Positions 12,740 through 23,594 of a DNA stretch of 64,000 bases are shown piece after piece; position 1 is the first letter of the stretch; every line of letters starts with the position of its first letter. The translations under genes and the position numbers were made by a program. Origin of the DNA: Vibrio xiamenensis (lineage in GTDB: Bacteria > Pseudomonadota > Gammaproteobacteria > Enterobacterales > Vibrionaceae); assembly GCF_900100015.1 (NCBI RefSeq), contig NZ_FNDD01000002.1, positions 62,001-126,000 on the forward strand. Direction: 5' to 3'. The notes beneath the pieces were generated by a model. The model saw only the letters and a program-made list of their open reading frames with translations. It had not been told where the DNA came from and ran no database searches.

Positions 12740-14044
12740 TTAACGTTCCCAATATGCTTCTTCTAGACTATCTTCCCGTTCTGGCAAACCTTTTGATAAA
12801 CGAGGAGAATGTTGAGCAAGAACTTCATAACTTGCACGGTTTGCATATTTGCACACTTGCGAGAATGAAGAGTAAGTCAAAAATGTATGAGCGTGTTTGC
12901 TTGAATTAGGTACATTTTCTTTATGGTATTTATTCGCTGCCATATCATGGAGCAACGCAGATAACGCCGCATCGCCTGCACCATTGGTATTTTTTATTTT
13001 TTCCGGCCCACCCATATATGGGGATATATGCGAATAAACACGTATTGGATTTTCACATTCATCCTTGAACACCGGGCGACTAAATTCATAGCGGTTAAAT
13101 TCAGCAATGCAGCCCGGTAATAGAGGTAAAGTCGTTTCGCGCTTAGCACTCTCTTCCGTATAACCTGCCATAAACAAGCCAATTGGCCCAGCGGTACATA
13201 ACACTAAATCGACCCACTCTAGCGTTTTATCTGAAGCCGCAAGTGGATCCGATTCACCGGTTAATGCTTGTGCTTCGTCTTCGTTCATTGCGACAACAGA
13301 AACATGATCTTGCAAAAATTGCTGCCAAAATTGCGGATCGTCTTGAATCACAAATTTTGTACCAAGCGTTAATACCACAGGTACGTCATATTTTTTCGCA
13401 TATTCAATTGCGCGCAGCGTCGCTTCCGGCATTGGGTCGCCGGCTTTACAGCGCACCAAATAAGCGGTTAAAACCAATGCTGACGCAGTTTCAAAAATCT
13501 TTTCCGGAATATTATCTGGATGCAGTTGGTTCATTTGCCCTTCGCTGATCGCAAAGGTACGTTCGCCATCTTCAGTAATAAGTGCAAAACAGCGACCTAT
13601 CGCGCCATCAACACCTTGCAAATAATTGAGATCCATACGGCTAGAGGTATTGCATAAATAGCGATAACCATAACTGCCAATTTTAATGTCTTGGCTCATC
13701 ACACCCAAAAGTGTCGAACGATCATCGGCTAACACAGAATAATTGTGCAACGTATTTCCGATCGTGCCCCCTGCATATTCGCTGGTAATTAAGCCGTTGT
13801 CTTTTAATTCGTTATATAAAGCTTCAGCACTTTGATCATCAATAACCAATGAGTGACCTTTGCTTAATCCATAACGTTCGATCAAATCACTGCATACTTT
13901 CGCTTCAATATCGACCAAAGTTTGGTCAATGCCAATAATGTGAGTTCGCGTCATCGTCTTACTCTCTTGAGTTTGAGCGACTAATGGATCACGGGCATGA
14001 ACAGGAAAGTAATGTTTGGATTTACGTTGACCAGGAAATTTCAT
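12740..14044 (-). CDS. gsk: Inosine-guanosine kinase
   Basis: PfkB/ribokinase-family kinase that phosphorylates inosine and guanosine in purine salvage. I start at the ATG giving MKFPGQRKSKHYFPV, which aligns with the E. coli Gsk N-terminus and gives the same length, 434 aa; an in-frame TTG four codons upstream is less likely. Near-identical blocks to E. coli include GGTIGNTLHNYSVLADDRS and the PfkB active-site segment KNTNGAGDAALSALLHD. Upstream lie a PurR-box palindrome and a candidate promoter, so it probably belongs to the PurR regulon here. Confidence 0.96.
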   Translation of the reverse strand: MKFPGQRKSKHYFPVHARDPLVAQTQESKTMTRTHIIGIDQTLVDIEAKVCSDLIERYGLSKGHSLVIDDQSAEALYNELKDNGLITSEYAGGTIGNTLHNYSVLADDRSTLLGVMSQDIKIGSYGYRYLCNTSSRMDLNYLQGVDGAIGRCFALITEDGERTFAISEGQMNQLHPDNIPEKIFETASALVLTAYLVRCKAGDPMPEATLRAIEYAKKYDVPVVLTLGTKFVIQDDPQFWQQFLQDHVSVVAMNEDEAQALTGESDPLAASDKTLEWVDLVLCTAGPIGLFMAGYTEESAKRETTLPLLPGCIAEFNRYEFSRPVFKDECENPIRVYSHISPYMGGPEKIKNTNGAGDAALSALLHDMAANKYHKENVPNSSKHAHTFLTYSSFSQVCKYANRASYEVLAQHSPRLSKGLPEREDSLEEAYWER

Positions 14045-14077
14045 AACAGGGTTCAAGTATGAGGATAAGGAGGCGCG

Positions 14078-14106
14078 ATTTTACCGCGCACTATTTAGCG
14101 CGGCAA
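14078..14106 (-). promoter_or_regulatory. Candidate gsk promoter
   Basis: Minus strand TTGCCG, 17-base spacer, TAAAAT, about 35 bases upstream of the gsk ATG and 15 bases downstream of the PurR-like palindrome. Confidence 0.45.
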
Positions 14107-14119
14107 TATAAAGAAGACA

Positions 14120-14135
14120 AAGCAAACGTTTGCTG
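14120..14135. promoter_or_regulatory. PurR box upstream of gsk
   Basis: Palindrome AGCAAACGTTTGCT, matching the core GCAAACGTTTGC of the E. coli PurR operator and the box found before purB in this window. It lies about 76 bases upstream of the gsk start and just past the stop of the small upstream gene, so it is intergenic. Confidence 0.75.
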
Positions 14136-14141
14136 ATGAAT

Positions 14142-14408
14142 TTATTCACCTTCCATAAAAGAAAGGTCGGGTAATTCATCTAAATGTTGGCTATAGCGTT
14201 TTAAATTAAACTCCGCATCATTTTTCATAACATCAAACACTTCGATAGACACGGCACATGCCATCATCGCGATAGCATCTTCGCGAGATGTGCCTGTCAT
14301 CATTAAGCGCATCAATGTTTCTTTGGTTTTTAGTGGCTGACCATCAGATAATTGATTTTCAATAATTTCAATTAATTGTGCTTCTTCAATAAAATCTTGT
14401 TGCTGCAT
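14142..14408 (-). CDS. Conserved-looking hypothetical protein, 88 aa
   Basis: I do not recognise a characterised family. The protein is acidic and soluble, begins MQQQDFIEEAQLIEIIENQL, and is predicted mostly helical, with a Met-rich centre (LMRLMMTGTSREDAIAMMACA) and no signal peptide or membrane segment. An ATG is preceded by an AAAGAG ribosome site. It is transcribed toward gsk but separated from it by the PurR box and promoter, and is divergent from mnmA. Coding is supported by codon pattern, an uninterrupted frame and a proper start. Confidence 0.75.
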   Translation of the reverse strand: MQQQDFIEEAQLIEIIENQLSDGQPLKTKETLMRLMMTGTSREDAIAMMACAVSIEVFDVMKNDAEFNLKRYSQHLDELPDLSFMEGE

Positions 14409-14580
14409 TATTTCGACTCTTTGGATTTATTGCGCCCAAATTAACATAGCTGGTCGCTGCATTGATACGAACATTCAACATTTTTTCATCAATTAGAAGT
14501 GTGATTGGAGTCCAAGATCTGTCGCACTCAAACTCTTTCTGTTAGAATTTGCGTCCGGTTAAATCAAGTGGTGTTAAGTA

Positions 14581-15690
14581 ATGTCTGATAACAGCCAAAA
14601 GAAAGTCATCGTCGGCATGTCTGGCGGTGTAGATTCCTCAGTTTCTGCCTATCTTCTTCAACAGCAAGGCTATCAAGTTGAAGGCCTATTTATGAAGAAC
14701 TGGGAAGAAGATGATAATGAAGAGTATTGTACGGCAGCGGAAGATCTCGCCGACGCTCAGGCTGTGTGTGACAAACTTGGCATTCATTTACATACCATCA
14801 ATTTCGCAGCGGAATATTGGGACAACGTTTTTGAATATTTCTTGGCTGAATACAAAGCTGGCCGCACACCGAATCCAGACATTCTTTGTAACAAAGAAAT
14901 TAAGTTCAAAGCGTTTCTTGAGTTTGCAGATGAAGTATTAGACGCAGATTATATTGCGATGGGTCACTACGTTCGCCGCACTTTTCCAATCAATGGCGAA
15001 AAACCGCAAATGCTACGTGGTTTAGATGGCAATAAAGACCAAAGTTACTTTTTATATACCCTCAGCCATGAACAAGTTGCGCGCAGCTTATTCCCGGTTG
15101 GTGAACTGGAAAAGCCAGAAGTTCGTCGCATTGCCGAAGAGCAAGATTTGATCACGGCGAAGAAAAAAGACTCGACCGGTATTTGTTTTATTGGTGAGCG
15201 TAAATTTACCGATTTCCTATCGCGTTATTTGCCAGCACAACCAGGGAAAATTGAAACCCCGGAAGGTAAAGTGATTGGCGAACACCAAGGTTTGATGTAC
15301 CACACTCTTGGCCAGCGTAAAGGGCTGCATATTGGCGGTCAAAAAGGTGGCGGCGGTAACGAAGACCCATGGTACGTCGCAGAGAAAGATCTTAAACGTA
15401 ATGTGTTGATTGCAGTACAAGGTGCAGAGCATCCGCTGCTTAAATCACAAGGACTTATCGCATCGCAACTGCACTGGGTTTCTCGTCAGACCGTGACCGA
15501 ACCGATGCGTTGCAGCGTAAAAACACGCTATCGTCAAACTGATATTCCTTGTACCATTACGCCTATTGACGATAACAATATTAAGGTCGTCTTTGATGAG
15601 CCTCAAGTAGCCGTAACCCCAGGTCAATCGGCGGTATTTTATCAAGACGATGTATGTCTTGGTGGCGGTATCATCGAACAACGCATCTGA
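14581..15690 (+). CDS. mnmA: MnmA, tRNA-specific 2-thiouridylase
   Basis: Adds sulfur to U34 of tRNA-Lys, -Glu and -Gln wobble positions, 369 aa, using sulfur relayed from IscS/Tus proteins. The N-terminal PP-loop is GMSGGVDSS (about 12-20). The catalytic Cys pair is Cys103 (PDILCNKE) and Cys202 (TGICFIGER). The [10 protein letters not shown] segment follows. The gene order mnmA-hflD-purB is the same as in E. coli; here hflD follows after 30 bases. Confidence 0.98.
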   Translation: MSDNSQKKVIVGMSGGVDSSVSAYLLQQQGYQVEGLFMKNWEEDDNEEYCTAAEDLADAQAVCDKLGIHLHTINFAAEYWDNVFEYFLAEYKAGRTPNPDILCNKEIKFKAFLEFADEVLDADYIAMGHYVRRTFPINGEKPQMLRGLDGNKDQSYFLYTLSHEQVARSLFPVGELEKPEVRRIAEEQDLITAKKKDSTGICFIGERKFTDFLSRYLPAQPGKIETPEGKVIGEHQGLMYHTLGQRKGLHIGGQKGGGGNEDPWYVAEKDLKRNVLIAVQGAEHPLLKSQGLIASQLHWVSRQTVTEPMRCSVKTRYRQTDIPCTITPIDDNNIKVVFDEPQVAVTPGQSAVFYQDDVCLGGGIIEQRI

Positions 15691-15720
15691 TCATAAAGAC
15701 CAAATTAAGGAGTAGATTAC

Positions 15721-17848
<2,128 letters not shown>

Positions 17849-17868
17849 TCGCAGTTTAGTATTGTAGA

Positions 17869-17896
17869 GGCTCTTTCTCACGAAAGAGCCTTTTTT
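17869..17896 (+). terminator. purB terminator
   Basis: Stem GGCTCTTTC/GAAAGAGCC with a TCAC loop and TTTTTT after it. Confidence 0.92.
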
Positions 17897-17906
17897 ATGT
17901 TCATCC

Positions 17907-17940
17907 TTTTTGCGGTTCACTGCTTTTTGCGGTTCACTGC
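17907..17940. repeat. 17-bp perfect tandem duplication over the end of the DUF3833 gene
   Basis: The 17-mer TTTTTGCGGTTCACTGC occurs twice head to tail (17907-17923 and 17924-17940). The stop codon used by the lipoprotein gene lies in the right copy; the left copy is 3' of it. Confidence 0.85.
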
Positions 17941-18455
17941 TTTTCAAAAAACAGCGTTACTCGCCCAACTTCAACGCCCCATTTTTTTATCGACGTCAGA
18001 TTGAACACGCGCTTGCTGTCTTGGCGATATAGCCAGTCATCGAAAGCGACCACCACCGATGAATCATCAAGTTTAAGTTCAAGGTCGTACTGCCATTGCA
18101 AAGCGTTGCCCTGCTCTTTGCCGCTCGCCGTCCCAATAATGTCATCGGCGCGGCCAAGGTATTTTCCGTCTCCGCTGCGAGTAATAGTCCAAACTCGGCT
18201 GTCCGTTTCGCCATCGTCGTAAATAAAATCTTCTTGAAGCGTAAGTGTGTCACCGTCAACAATGCCCCAAATACTGACCTCAAAGCGCCGCGTTTGCATG
18301 TCAGTGTAGTCTTGCACCATGCCGTACGCTTGGGTTTGGCCTTGAAAGTATTCGAATAAATTAAACGTTGGCGTCGCCGCTCGGTAGTCATTTATCTCTG
18401 CCGAGCAAGCGCTGAGCAGCAAAACCCAAAGTGAAATGAAAAGCGATCTGATCAT
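17934..18455 (-). CDS. DUF3833 family lipoprotein
   Basis: Predicted lipoprotein of 173 aa from the chosen ATG, which has AGGAG upstream and gives a clean lipoprotein signal: hydrophobic stretch then lipobox LSAC with Cys17. A longer frame upstream would bury the signal and is rejected. The rest is beta-rich, with WGIVDGDTLTLQEDF and WTITRSGDGKYLGRADD, as in DUF3833 proteins. Last gene of the lipid operon, overlapping the chalcone-isomerase-like gene by four bases (ATGA). Members of this family recur with Cfa-type clusters; their function is unknown, but an envelope role is implied. Confidence 0.85.
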   Translation of the reverse strand: MIRSLFISLWVLLLSACSAEINDYRAATPTFNLFEYFQGQTQAYGMVQDYTDMQTRRFEVSIWGIVDGDTLTLQEDFIYDDGETDSRVWTITRSGDGKYLGRADDIIGTASGKEQGNALQWQYDLELKLDDSSVVVAFDDWLYRQDSKRVFNLTSIKKWGVEVGRVTLFFEKQ

Positions 18456-19063
18456 CGAGTCTCTCCTAGTAACTGTGCGCGTAATTTGGGATAGGACGTA
18501 GACGGTGATAGCCAAATCGCTAGGAATGCTTGGTTCAGCTCCATATCGTCAATCTCGCCAATCAAGTTAGAAGCAGAATTCGAAGCAAACCAAAACTCAC
18601 CACGCTGATTATGACTCACATAAGTCAGCGAATCACCTTCGGCTACATTGGGAAATATACCTTCAAGTTTGGAAATCCAAGGTGTGATTTGGGCCTGGCT
18701 AAAACCGAGTTTTTGCCACTGCTCTTCAGTCGCATTGATAAAATCGGTTGCAGAAATATCTCGTAAGTAGGTAATCGATAAGGCCGTAGGTTGATGAGTG
18801 ATTTGAGGCCAATTAGCCACTTGACCGCTAGGCGAATAAAGCACCGAGTCATAAATATCGAACCAAAAAATCGATAGCCGAGCTTGGCCAACCTTTTGCC
18901 ATGCCCGCCACTCATTATGCTGACTTGGGTTAGCCTTAGCTTGGCTGACCGTCGATGCAAAGGCTGGTTTTTTTACGGCCCCTAGTATCGCCATAAAAGA
19001 TATCGTTAGCAGCACTATTTTTAGCCATGATTGCTCAGTGCGATTTTTTCCTTGTTCTATCAC
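18452..19063 (-). CDS. Chalcone-isomerase-like periplasmic protein
   Basis: 203 aa with an N-terminal hydrophobic segment (about 15-33) ending near AFAST, so likely exported. The body matches the chalcone-isomerase-like fold seen in bacterial exported proteins: KVGQARLSIFWFDIYDSVLYSPSG, ALSITYLRDISATDFINATEEQW and a C-terminal IWLSPSTSYPKLRAQLLG. Plant relatives of the fold bind fatty acids, which would suit the lipid operon, but that link is inference. Overlaps both neighbours, so tightly coupled within the operon. Confidence 0.8.
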   Translation of the reverse strand: MIEQGKNRTEQSWLKIVLLTISFMAILGAVKKPAFASTVSQAKANPSQHNEWRAWQKVGQARLSIFWFDIYDSVLYSPSGQVANWPQITHQPTALSITYLRDISATDFINATEEQWQKLGFSQAQITPWISKLEGIFPNVAEGDSLTYVSHNQRGEFWFASNSASNLIGEIDDMELNQAFLAIWLSPSTSYPKLRAQLLGETR

Positions 19064-19535
19064 TAAACACCACCTTAATTATTAACCACATGATTAATGT
19101 CCACTCGATAAACAGCGCCGTCAATGACCAGCCAAGTGGGTATGGCAGTGTCACTGCGCCTAACTGATAACCAGCAAAATAGCTTATTGCCCCAAGGAGA
19201 CCGCCTACAGGTACAACGGCCAAAGAAGAAAAGCGCTTTAACACCGGCACTAAGTTATACGCGTACCAAGCGAAAATGAACCAAAGAGAAATTAACCAAG
19301 TAGGAAGAAAATCATCGGGGAATTCAAGGAGGTGAAATTTAACGTTGAGCCAGTCGACTGCGATGCCGATAAAACTGACAAAAAACAGCCTGTCGAGCGG
19401 AATCGATTGGCGCAGTAATACATATAGATAGGTGGCAATAACGGCCAGCAGCAACCACCACTGGGTCTCTTGCCTGCCGATGACAGCAAGAAACCACAGC
19501 AGTTGGAACCATATCGAAATTAAGGTAAGACGCAT
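19035..19535 (-). CDS. DUF2878 family membrane protein
   Basis: Small integral membrane protein of 166 aa with about five hydrophobic helices and many Trp residues (WFQLLWFLAVIGRQETQWWLLL at the start). The pattern WLNVKFHLLEFPDDFLPTWL is typical of DUF2878. Basic C-terminus RTRKKSH. Function unknown. It overlaps the next gene by 29 bases and follows cfa after 26 bases. Confidence 0.8.
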   Translation of the reverse strand: MRLTLISIWFQLLWFLAVIGRQETQWWLLLAVIATYLYVLLRQSIPLDRLFFVSFIGIAVDWLNVKFHLLEFPDDFLPTWLISLWFIFAWYAYNLVPVLKRFSSLAVVPVGGLLGAISYFAGYQLGAVTLPYPLGWSLTALFIEWTLIMWLIIKVVFSDRTRKKSH

Positions 19536-19561
19536 ACTTGCCTACCACTTAGACAAGCGGT

Positions 19562-20806
19562 TTAACGCGCTTGGAAGGTCAATTGCACAGTGCTAATACT
19601 GCGAGCTAAAAAGCCACCTTCGCAGTAACAAAAATAGTAACGCCACATACGAATAAAGCGCTCGTCATAACCGAGTTCACGCACTCGCTGCTCTTGTAGC
19701 GAGAATCGGTGATGCCACGCCTGTAAGGTTTTAGCGTAATCCAAACCAATGTCTTTCAAGTTACGCATCACAAAATCGGTATGCTTCGCACTGGCGTTGG
19801 TTAGCGCTGATACTGATGGCAAGAAACCACCAGGGAAAATATACTTCTGAATGAAATCGACGTTACGACTGTACTCTTCATAGCGTGAATCAACGATAGT
19901 GATCGCCTGCAGCGCCATTAAACCTTGCGGCTTAAGAAGCTGACGACACTTAACGATAAAAGACTCCAAATACGACTTACCGACAGCTTCAATCATCTCT
20001 ATCGAAACCAACTTATCGAATTGCCCCTCTAGTAAACGATAATCTTGTTTCAATAACGTAATTTGATTCTCTAGCCCAAGCGCTTCAATACGTCGCTTAG
20101 CATAATCATACTGCTCCTCTGAAATCGTGGTGGTGGTGACTTTGCATCCATAACACTGCGCCATATAAATAGCCATCGCTCCCCAACCGGTGCCGATCTC
20201 AACCACATGGTCCTGTTCACTCAGTTGCAATTGCTGACACAAACGATCCATTTTCTTGATTTGAGCTTGCTCAAGGGTGACGTCGGCGCGATCAAAAATG
20301 GCTGATGAATACAGCATATTTTCATCAAGAAACGTTTCATACAGCGCGTTGCCAAGATCGTAATGGGCGTGAATATTTTTCTTCGAATTACTTAACGTGT
20401 TGCGCTTTAACCAGTGGCCAAATTTAAGCGCGATACGTCCAAACCAATTGGCACCTCGCTCAATCTGGTCAAGAGCGTTCATATTGAGTGCCATCAATTC
20501 CATCACAGCGGTCAGGTCGGGGCTGTCCCACCAGCCATCCATGTACGCTTCAGAAGCACCAATACTGCCAGCTTTTAAAAACCGTGCGTACAAACTCGGG
20601 TGATGAATTTCGACTTTTGCGTCGGGTTGATTGTCTGAGAGCTTGCCAAAAATTTGTACCTTCTCTTCCACTCCATCAAACGTTTCAACCACAGTTAAGC
20701 GCCCAATGCTTATCTGATTTAAATAACGAAAAACCCAGTTTCGAGCGGATAGTTCAACTTTTGACGCTTGAGATAGATCCAAAACCGCACTTTGTGACTC
20801 TGACAT
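19562..20806 (-). CDS. Cyclopropane-fatty-acid-synthase family SAM methyltransferase, possibly UfaM-like
   Basis: Phospholipid-directed SAM-dependent methyltransferase, 414 aa versus 382 for E. coli Cfa. The SAM site is VVEIGTGWGAMAIYMA (about 201-216) and HYDLGNALYE precedes it (about 148). Aligned by eye with E. coli Cfa from memory, the bicarbonate ligand Cys139 corresponds to Ser168 (MLYSSAIF) and His266 to Gln300 (MALQAITI); the Glu equivalent (MIEAVG, Glu273) is kept. This suggests a divergent branch that may not cyclopropanate. Its partners, an FAD amine-oxidase-like protein and DUF1365, resemble the Rhodobacter furan fatty acid locus. Conventional annotation would be cfa. Confidence 0.88.
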   Translation of the reverse strand: MSESQSAVLDLSQASKVELSARNWVFRYLNQISIGRLTVVETFDGVEEKVQIFGKLSDNQPDAKVEIHHPSLYARFLKAGSIGASEAYMDGWWDSPDLTAVMELMALNMNALDQIERGANWFGRIALKFGHWLKRNTLSNSKKNIHAHYDLGNALYETFLDENMLYSSAIFDRADVTLEQAQIKKMDRLCQQLQLSEQDHVVEIGTGWGAMAIYMAQCYGCKVTTTTISEEQYDYAKRRIEALGLENQITLLKQDYRLLEGQFDKLVSIEMIEAVGKSYLESFIVKCRQLLKPQGLMALQAITIVDSRYEEYSRNVDFIQKYIFPGGFLPSVSALTNASAKHTDFVMRNLKDIGLDYAKTLQAWHHRFSLQEQRVRELGYDERFIRMWRYYFCYCEGGFLARSISTVQLTFQAR

Positions 20807-20816
20807 TCGAGTTCTC

Positions 20817-21575
20817 CTATTCCTTGTCGTTGTTATAGCAACTCTGCCCTGCCGTCGAGCTTGGATGAGAGTAGATTGGCGCGCCTTTTAGCCACAATTT
20901 CAAAGCATGCCAGTAAATTCCAGCCATCACTTTGACCGCCATTAAAGGGGTTTTCACGAGCTTTGCTAACAGCGCTCGCGTTGTAAATGGCAGAGGTTTC
21001 ATCGAAAGCGTGGCGTCGAATTCCTTCTCGTCACGTTGACAGGCCAGATGAATACTCACGCCTTTATTGAGTGGCTTAACCCGCCAGTGGTACTGCTGAG
21101 AAATCGGGTTAAACGGTGAAACATGGAACGCTTTGCCATGTTTAAAGTCATGTGCTTCTGAGGCAGGAACTACGTAATAGTGCCTCTCGTTCCAAGGTGT
21201 ATTGCTTACTTCGGCTAAAAGATAACGCCAATGATTACTTTCATCATAAACATAATAAAAATTCACTGGGCTAAAATACAAGCCCAAATAACGTAAATGT
21301 ATTAAAGCTTCTACCCGCCCAGAGACTTTTTCACCAGTAAGCTCATGAATTTTATCAAAAATAGCCAGTTTTAAATCACCTTGACCGAGATAGTCTTGGC
21401 GACGAAAACGCGCCCAATGCCACCACCTTGAGCCAAATCCCCAAACGTTTTTTTCGAGTTCCTTGATTTCATCAAGGTCAATGCACGGCATGAAGAGAGG
21501 CACATTAAGTTGATGTTTGACTGGCGTAAAACGTCGGTGCCTGACCGAGCCATCCATGATCGTACTGTGCATCAC
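20817..21575 (-). CDS. DUF1365 family protein
   Basis: 252 aa; begins MMHSTIMDGSVRHRRFTPVKHQ, the usual DUF1365 opening (short N-terminus, then G-V-HRR-P). Other family stretches: GRVEALIHLRYLGLYFSPVNFYYVYD, EVSNTPWNERHYYV and KAFHVSPFNP. No clear transmembrane segment apart from a weakly hydrophobic helix near the C-terminus. Function unknown; nearly always found between an FAD amine-oxidase-like gene and a cfa-like gene, as here. Overlaps the oxidoreductase gene by four bases. Confidence 0.9.
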   Translation of the reverse strand: MMHSTIMDGSVRHRRFTPVKHQLNVPLFMPCIDLDEIKELEKNVWGFGSRWWHWARFRRQDYLGQGDLKLAIFDKIHELTGEKVSGRVEALIHLRYLGLYFSPVNFYYVYDESNHWRYLLAEVSNTPWNERHYYVVPASEAHDFKHGKAFHVSPFNPISQQYHWRVKPLNKGVSIHLACQRDEKEFDATLSMKPLPFTTRALLAKLVKTPLMAVKVMAGIYWHALKLWLKGAPIYSHPSSTAGQSCYNNDKE

Positions 21576-22852
21576 GCCGCCCCTTTCTGATTGAGGCTAG
21601 CCACTTTCCTTTCAATGCGTTTCACCACATCAAGCGCGCTGCGCACCCCATCTTCATGGAATCCGTTGTACCAATATGCGCCGCAAAACCAGGTTGAATA
21701 AACGCCATTAATTTCCTCACGACGCTGCTGAGCCGCCATCGTTTGAGTGGTAAATACCGGATGCTGATAACAAAACTCGCGAAGAATTTTGTCGTTATCG
21801 ATTAGATGGCAGCTGTTTAGCGATACGCAGAATGTCGTGTCAGAATCGATGTGCTGCAAGATATTCATATTGTAAGTCAGCGTCGGTTTGCGCTCGAATT
21901 CGTCTTGATCCCCCGCCAATCGGTAGTTCCAAGCCGCCCAAGCGCTGCGACGCTTAGGTAGCAAAGTGGTGTCAGTATGCAGAATCACTTGGTTATCTTG
22001 GTATTCTAAGCCACTTAAAATCTCTTGCTCGGCGCTTGAAGGGTCGCTCAGTAAATGCAGTGCTTGATCGCTGTGACAGGCAAAAATCACTTCGTCAAAG
22101 TGGTCAATATGACCTTTGCTTTCGACATGAACGCCAAAATTGTCTCGCCACACGCGTGTAACAGGTGAATTGAGCCGAATCGACTCAGTAAAGCCACGCG
22201 TTAGGGGGTCAATATAGTTACGAGAACCACCTTCTATTACCCGCCATTGAGGACGGTCGGTAATATCAAGTAAACCATGATTGAGGAAGAAACGTGTAAA
22301 AAAGCTCAGCGGAAATGCACGCATATCGGCAAGTGTTGAAGACCAAATCGCCGCCCCCATAGGCAGAATGTAGTTTTCACAAAAGTAATGGCTGAAGTCA
22401 TGCTCGGCGAGGAACTCGCCAAGGGTCGCGCTATGGGAATCGCCGTTCACGGTATGGGCTTTCGCCAATTGATTGAAGCGCAAAATTTCAAAAACAAAGC
22501 GGTAAAACTTGGGGTTAAACCAATTGCGCTTTTGAGCAAACAAGGTGGTGAGAGTGTGGCCGTTGTATTCTAAATTATGACCGAGATTACTCACGCTAAA
22601 GCTCATTTCGGTCGGCTTGCCAACCACACCTATCTCTTGCATAAGGCGAATAAAATTGGGATAGGTTTTGTCGTTATAAACGATAAATCCCGTGTCAATT
22701 GCGTAGTGCTCACCGGCGACCTCGACATCGATGGTCGCAGTATGCCCACCAATATAGTCGTTCGCTTCATAAACGGTCACATCATGCTGCTGATGAAGGT
22801 AATAACCGCAAGTTAATCCAGATATTCCAGTACCAATGATGGCGATTTTCAT
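21572..22852 (-). CDS. FAD-dependent amine-oxidase-like oxidoreductase, possible fatty acyl desaturase (UfaD-like)
   Basis: 426 aa. The N-terminus is a Rossmann FAD site, IAIIGTGISGLTCGYYL, followed by the acidic residue in VYEAND and the family GGHTATI block. The C-terminal FAD contact is near GAYWYNGFHEDGVRSA. Members are often called NAD/FAD-binding protein or cyclopropane-fatty-acid-associated oxidase. In Rhodobacter sphaeroides the UfaD protein, part of the furan fatty acid pathway, desaturates a methylated acyl chain; whether this protein is that orthologue needs a tree. It sits between the SDR and DUF1365 genes in one operon. Confidence 0.85.
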   Translation of the reverse strand: MKIAIIGTGISGLTCGYYLHQQHDVTVYEANDYIGGHTATIDVEVAGEHYAIDTGFIVYNDKTYPNFIRLMQEIGVVGKPTEMSFSVSNLGHNLEYNGHTLTTLFAQKRNWFNPKFYRFVFEILRFNQLAKAHTVNGDSHSATLGEFLAEHDFSHYFCENYILPMGAAIWSSTLADMRAFPLSFFTRFFLNHGLLDITDRPQWRVIEGGSRNYIDPLTRGFTESIRLNSPVTRVWRDNFGVHVESKGHIDHFDEVIFACHSDQALHLLSDPSSAEQEILSGLEYQDNQVILHTDTTLLPKRRSAWAAWNYRLAGDQDEFERKPTLTYNMNILQHIDSDTTFCVSLNSCHLIDNDKILREFCYQHPVFTTQTMAAQQRREEINGVYSTWFCGAYWYNGFHEDGVRSALDVVKRIERKVASLNQKGAA

Positions 22853-22862
22853 CGTGTTATCC

Positions 22863-23594
22863 TTATGATGGTGAACGTATTAATTTGCTAACCACCCACT
22901 GCTGGCAGCGATAGGGCAATAAAGACAAAGTGCGCAATATCCAGGTAAATCGCGCAGGAAAATAAATAGCCGATTGGTGATTTGCCAAGCCGCGAGCAAT
23001 GTATTGAGCCGCTTGCTGAGCACTTATCATCATCGGCATCGCAAAATCGTTTTTGTCAGTTAGGGGGGTCTCAACAAAGCCGGGAAAAATAATCGATGTC
23101 TCAATACCCTGCTTTTGCCAATCCAGCGCTAATGAACGAATCAAATAGCTCACGGCGGCCTTTGAGGCGCCGTAAGCCCCGGCTCGAGGCAATGCCAATT
23201 CACTCGCGATTGACCCAACGACAGCAACGTGGGTTCCTGATGTAAAATGAGGCTGGGCTGCATCTAGCGCGTAACTAAGGCCGAGCACATTGACCGTCAT
23301 TACTCGCTCGATAACGTCACTGTCTGCGCAGCCGTCATCTAAATACTCGCAGTCACCGGCATTAAACATCCATAAGTCAGGAATAAAGGGCAGTTGAGAA
23401 AATGCGCTGACAACTTGGGATTTATCAGTGAGATCAAAAGCGAGTGGCTGAATCAATGTCGAATAACTGCACAGAGCGGATAATCGCTCTAGGCTGCGTC
23501 CACAACCTATCACTTGCCATCCTTGAGAGGCATAATGTTTGGCGAGTTCAAACCCGATACCGGAGGACGCCCCTGTGATCAGTACTTTTCTCAT
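22863..23594 (-). CDS. Short-chain dehydrogenase/reductase
   Basis: 243-aa classical SDR. NAD(P) site GASSGIGFELA at residues 7-17, NAG near residue 79 (FNAGDCEYLDD), and catalytic Ser and Tyr-x3-Lys in VGSIASELALPRAGAYGASKAAVSYL. Cytosolic. Substrate cannot be read from sequence; the operon context suggests a lipid-derived keto or hydroxy compound. Overlaps the NTF2-like gene by four bases. Confidence 0.9.
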   Translation of the reverse strand: MRKVLITGASSGIGFELAKHYASQGWQVIGCGRSLERLSALCSYSTLIQPLAFDLTDKSQVVSAFSQLPFIPDLWMFNAGDCEYLDDGCADSDVIERVMTVNVLGLSYALDAAQPHFTSGTHVAVVGSIASELALPRAGAYGASKAAVSYLIRSLALDWQKQGIETSIIFPGFVETPLTDKNDFAMPMMISAQQAAQYIARGLANHQSAIYFPARFTWILRTLSLLPYRCQQWVVSKLIRSPS

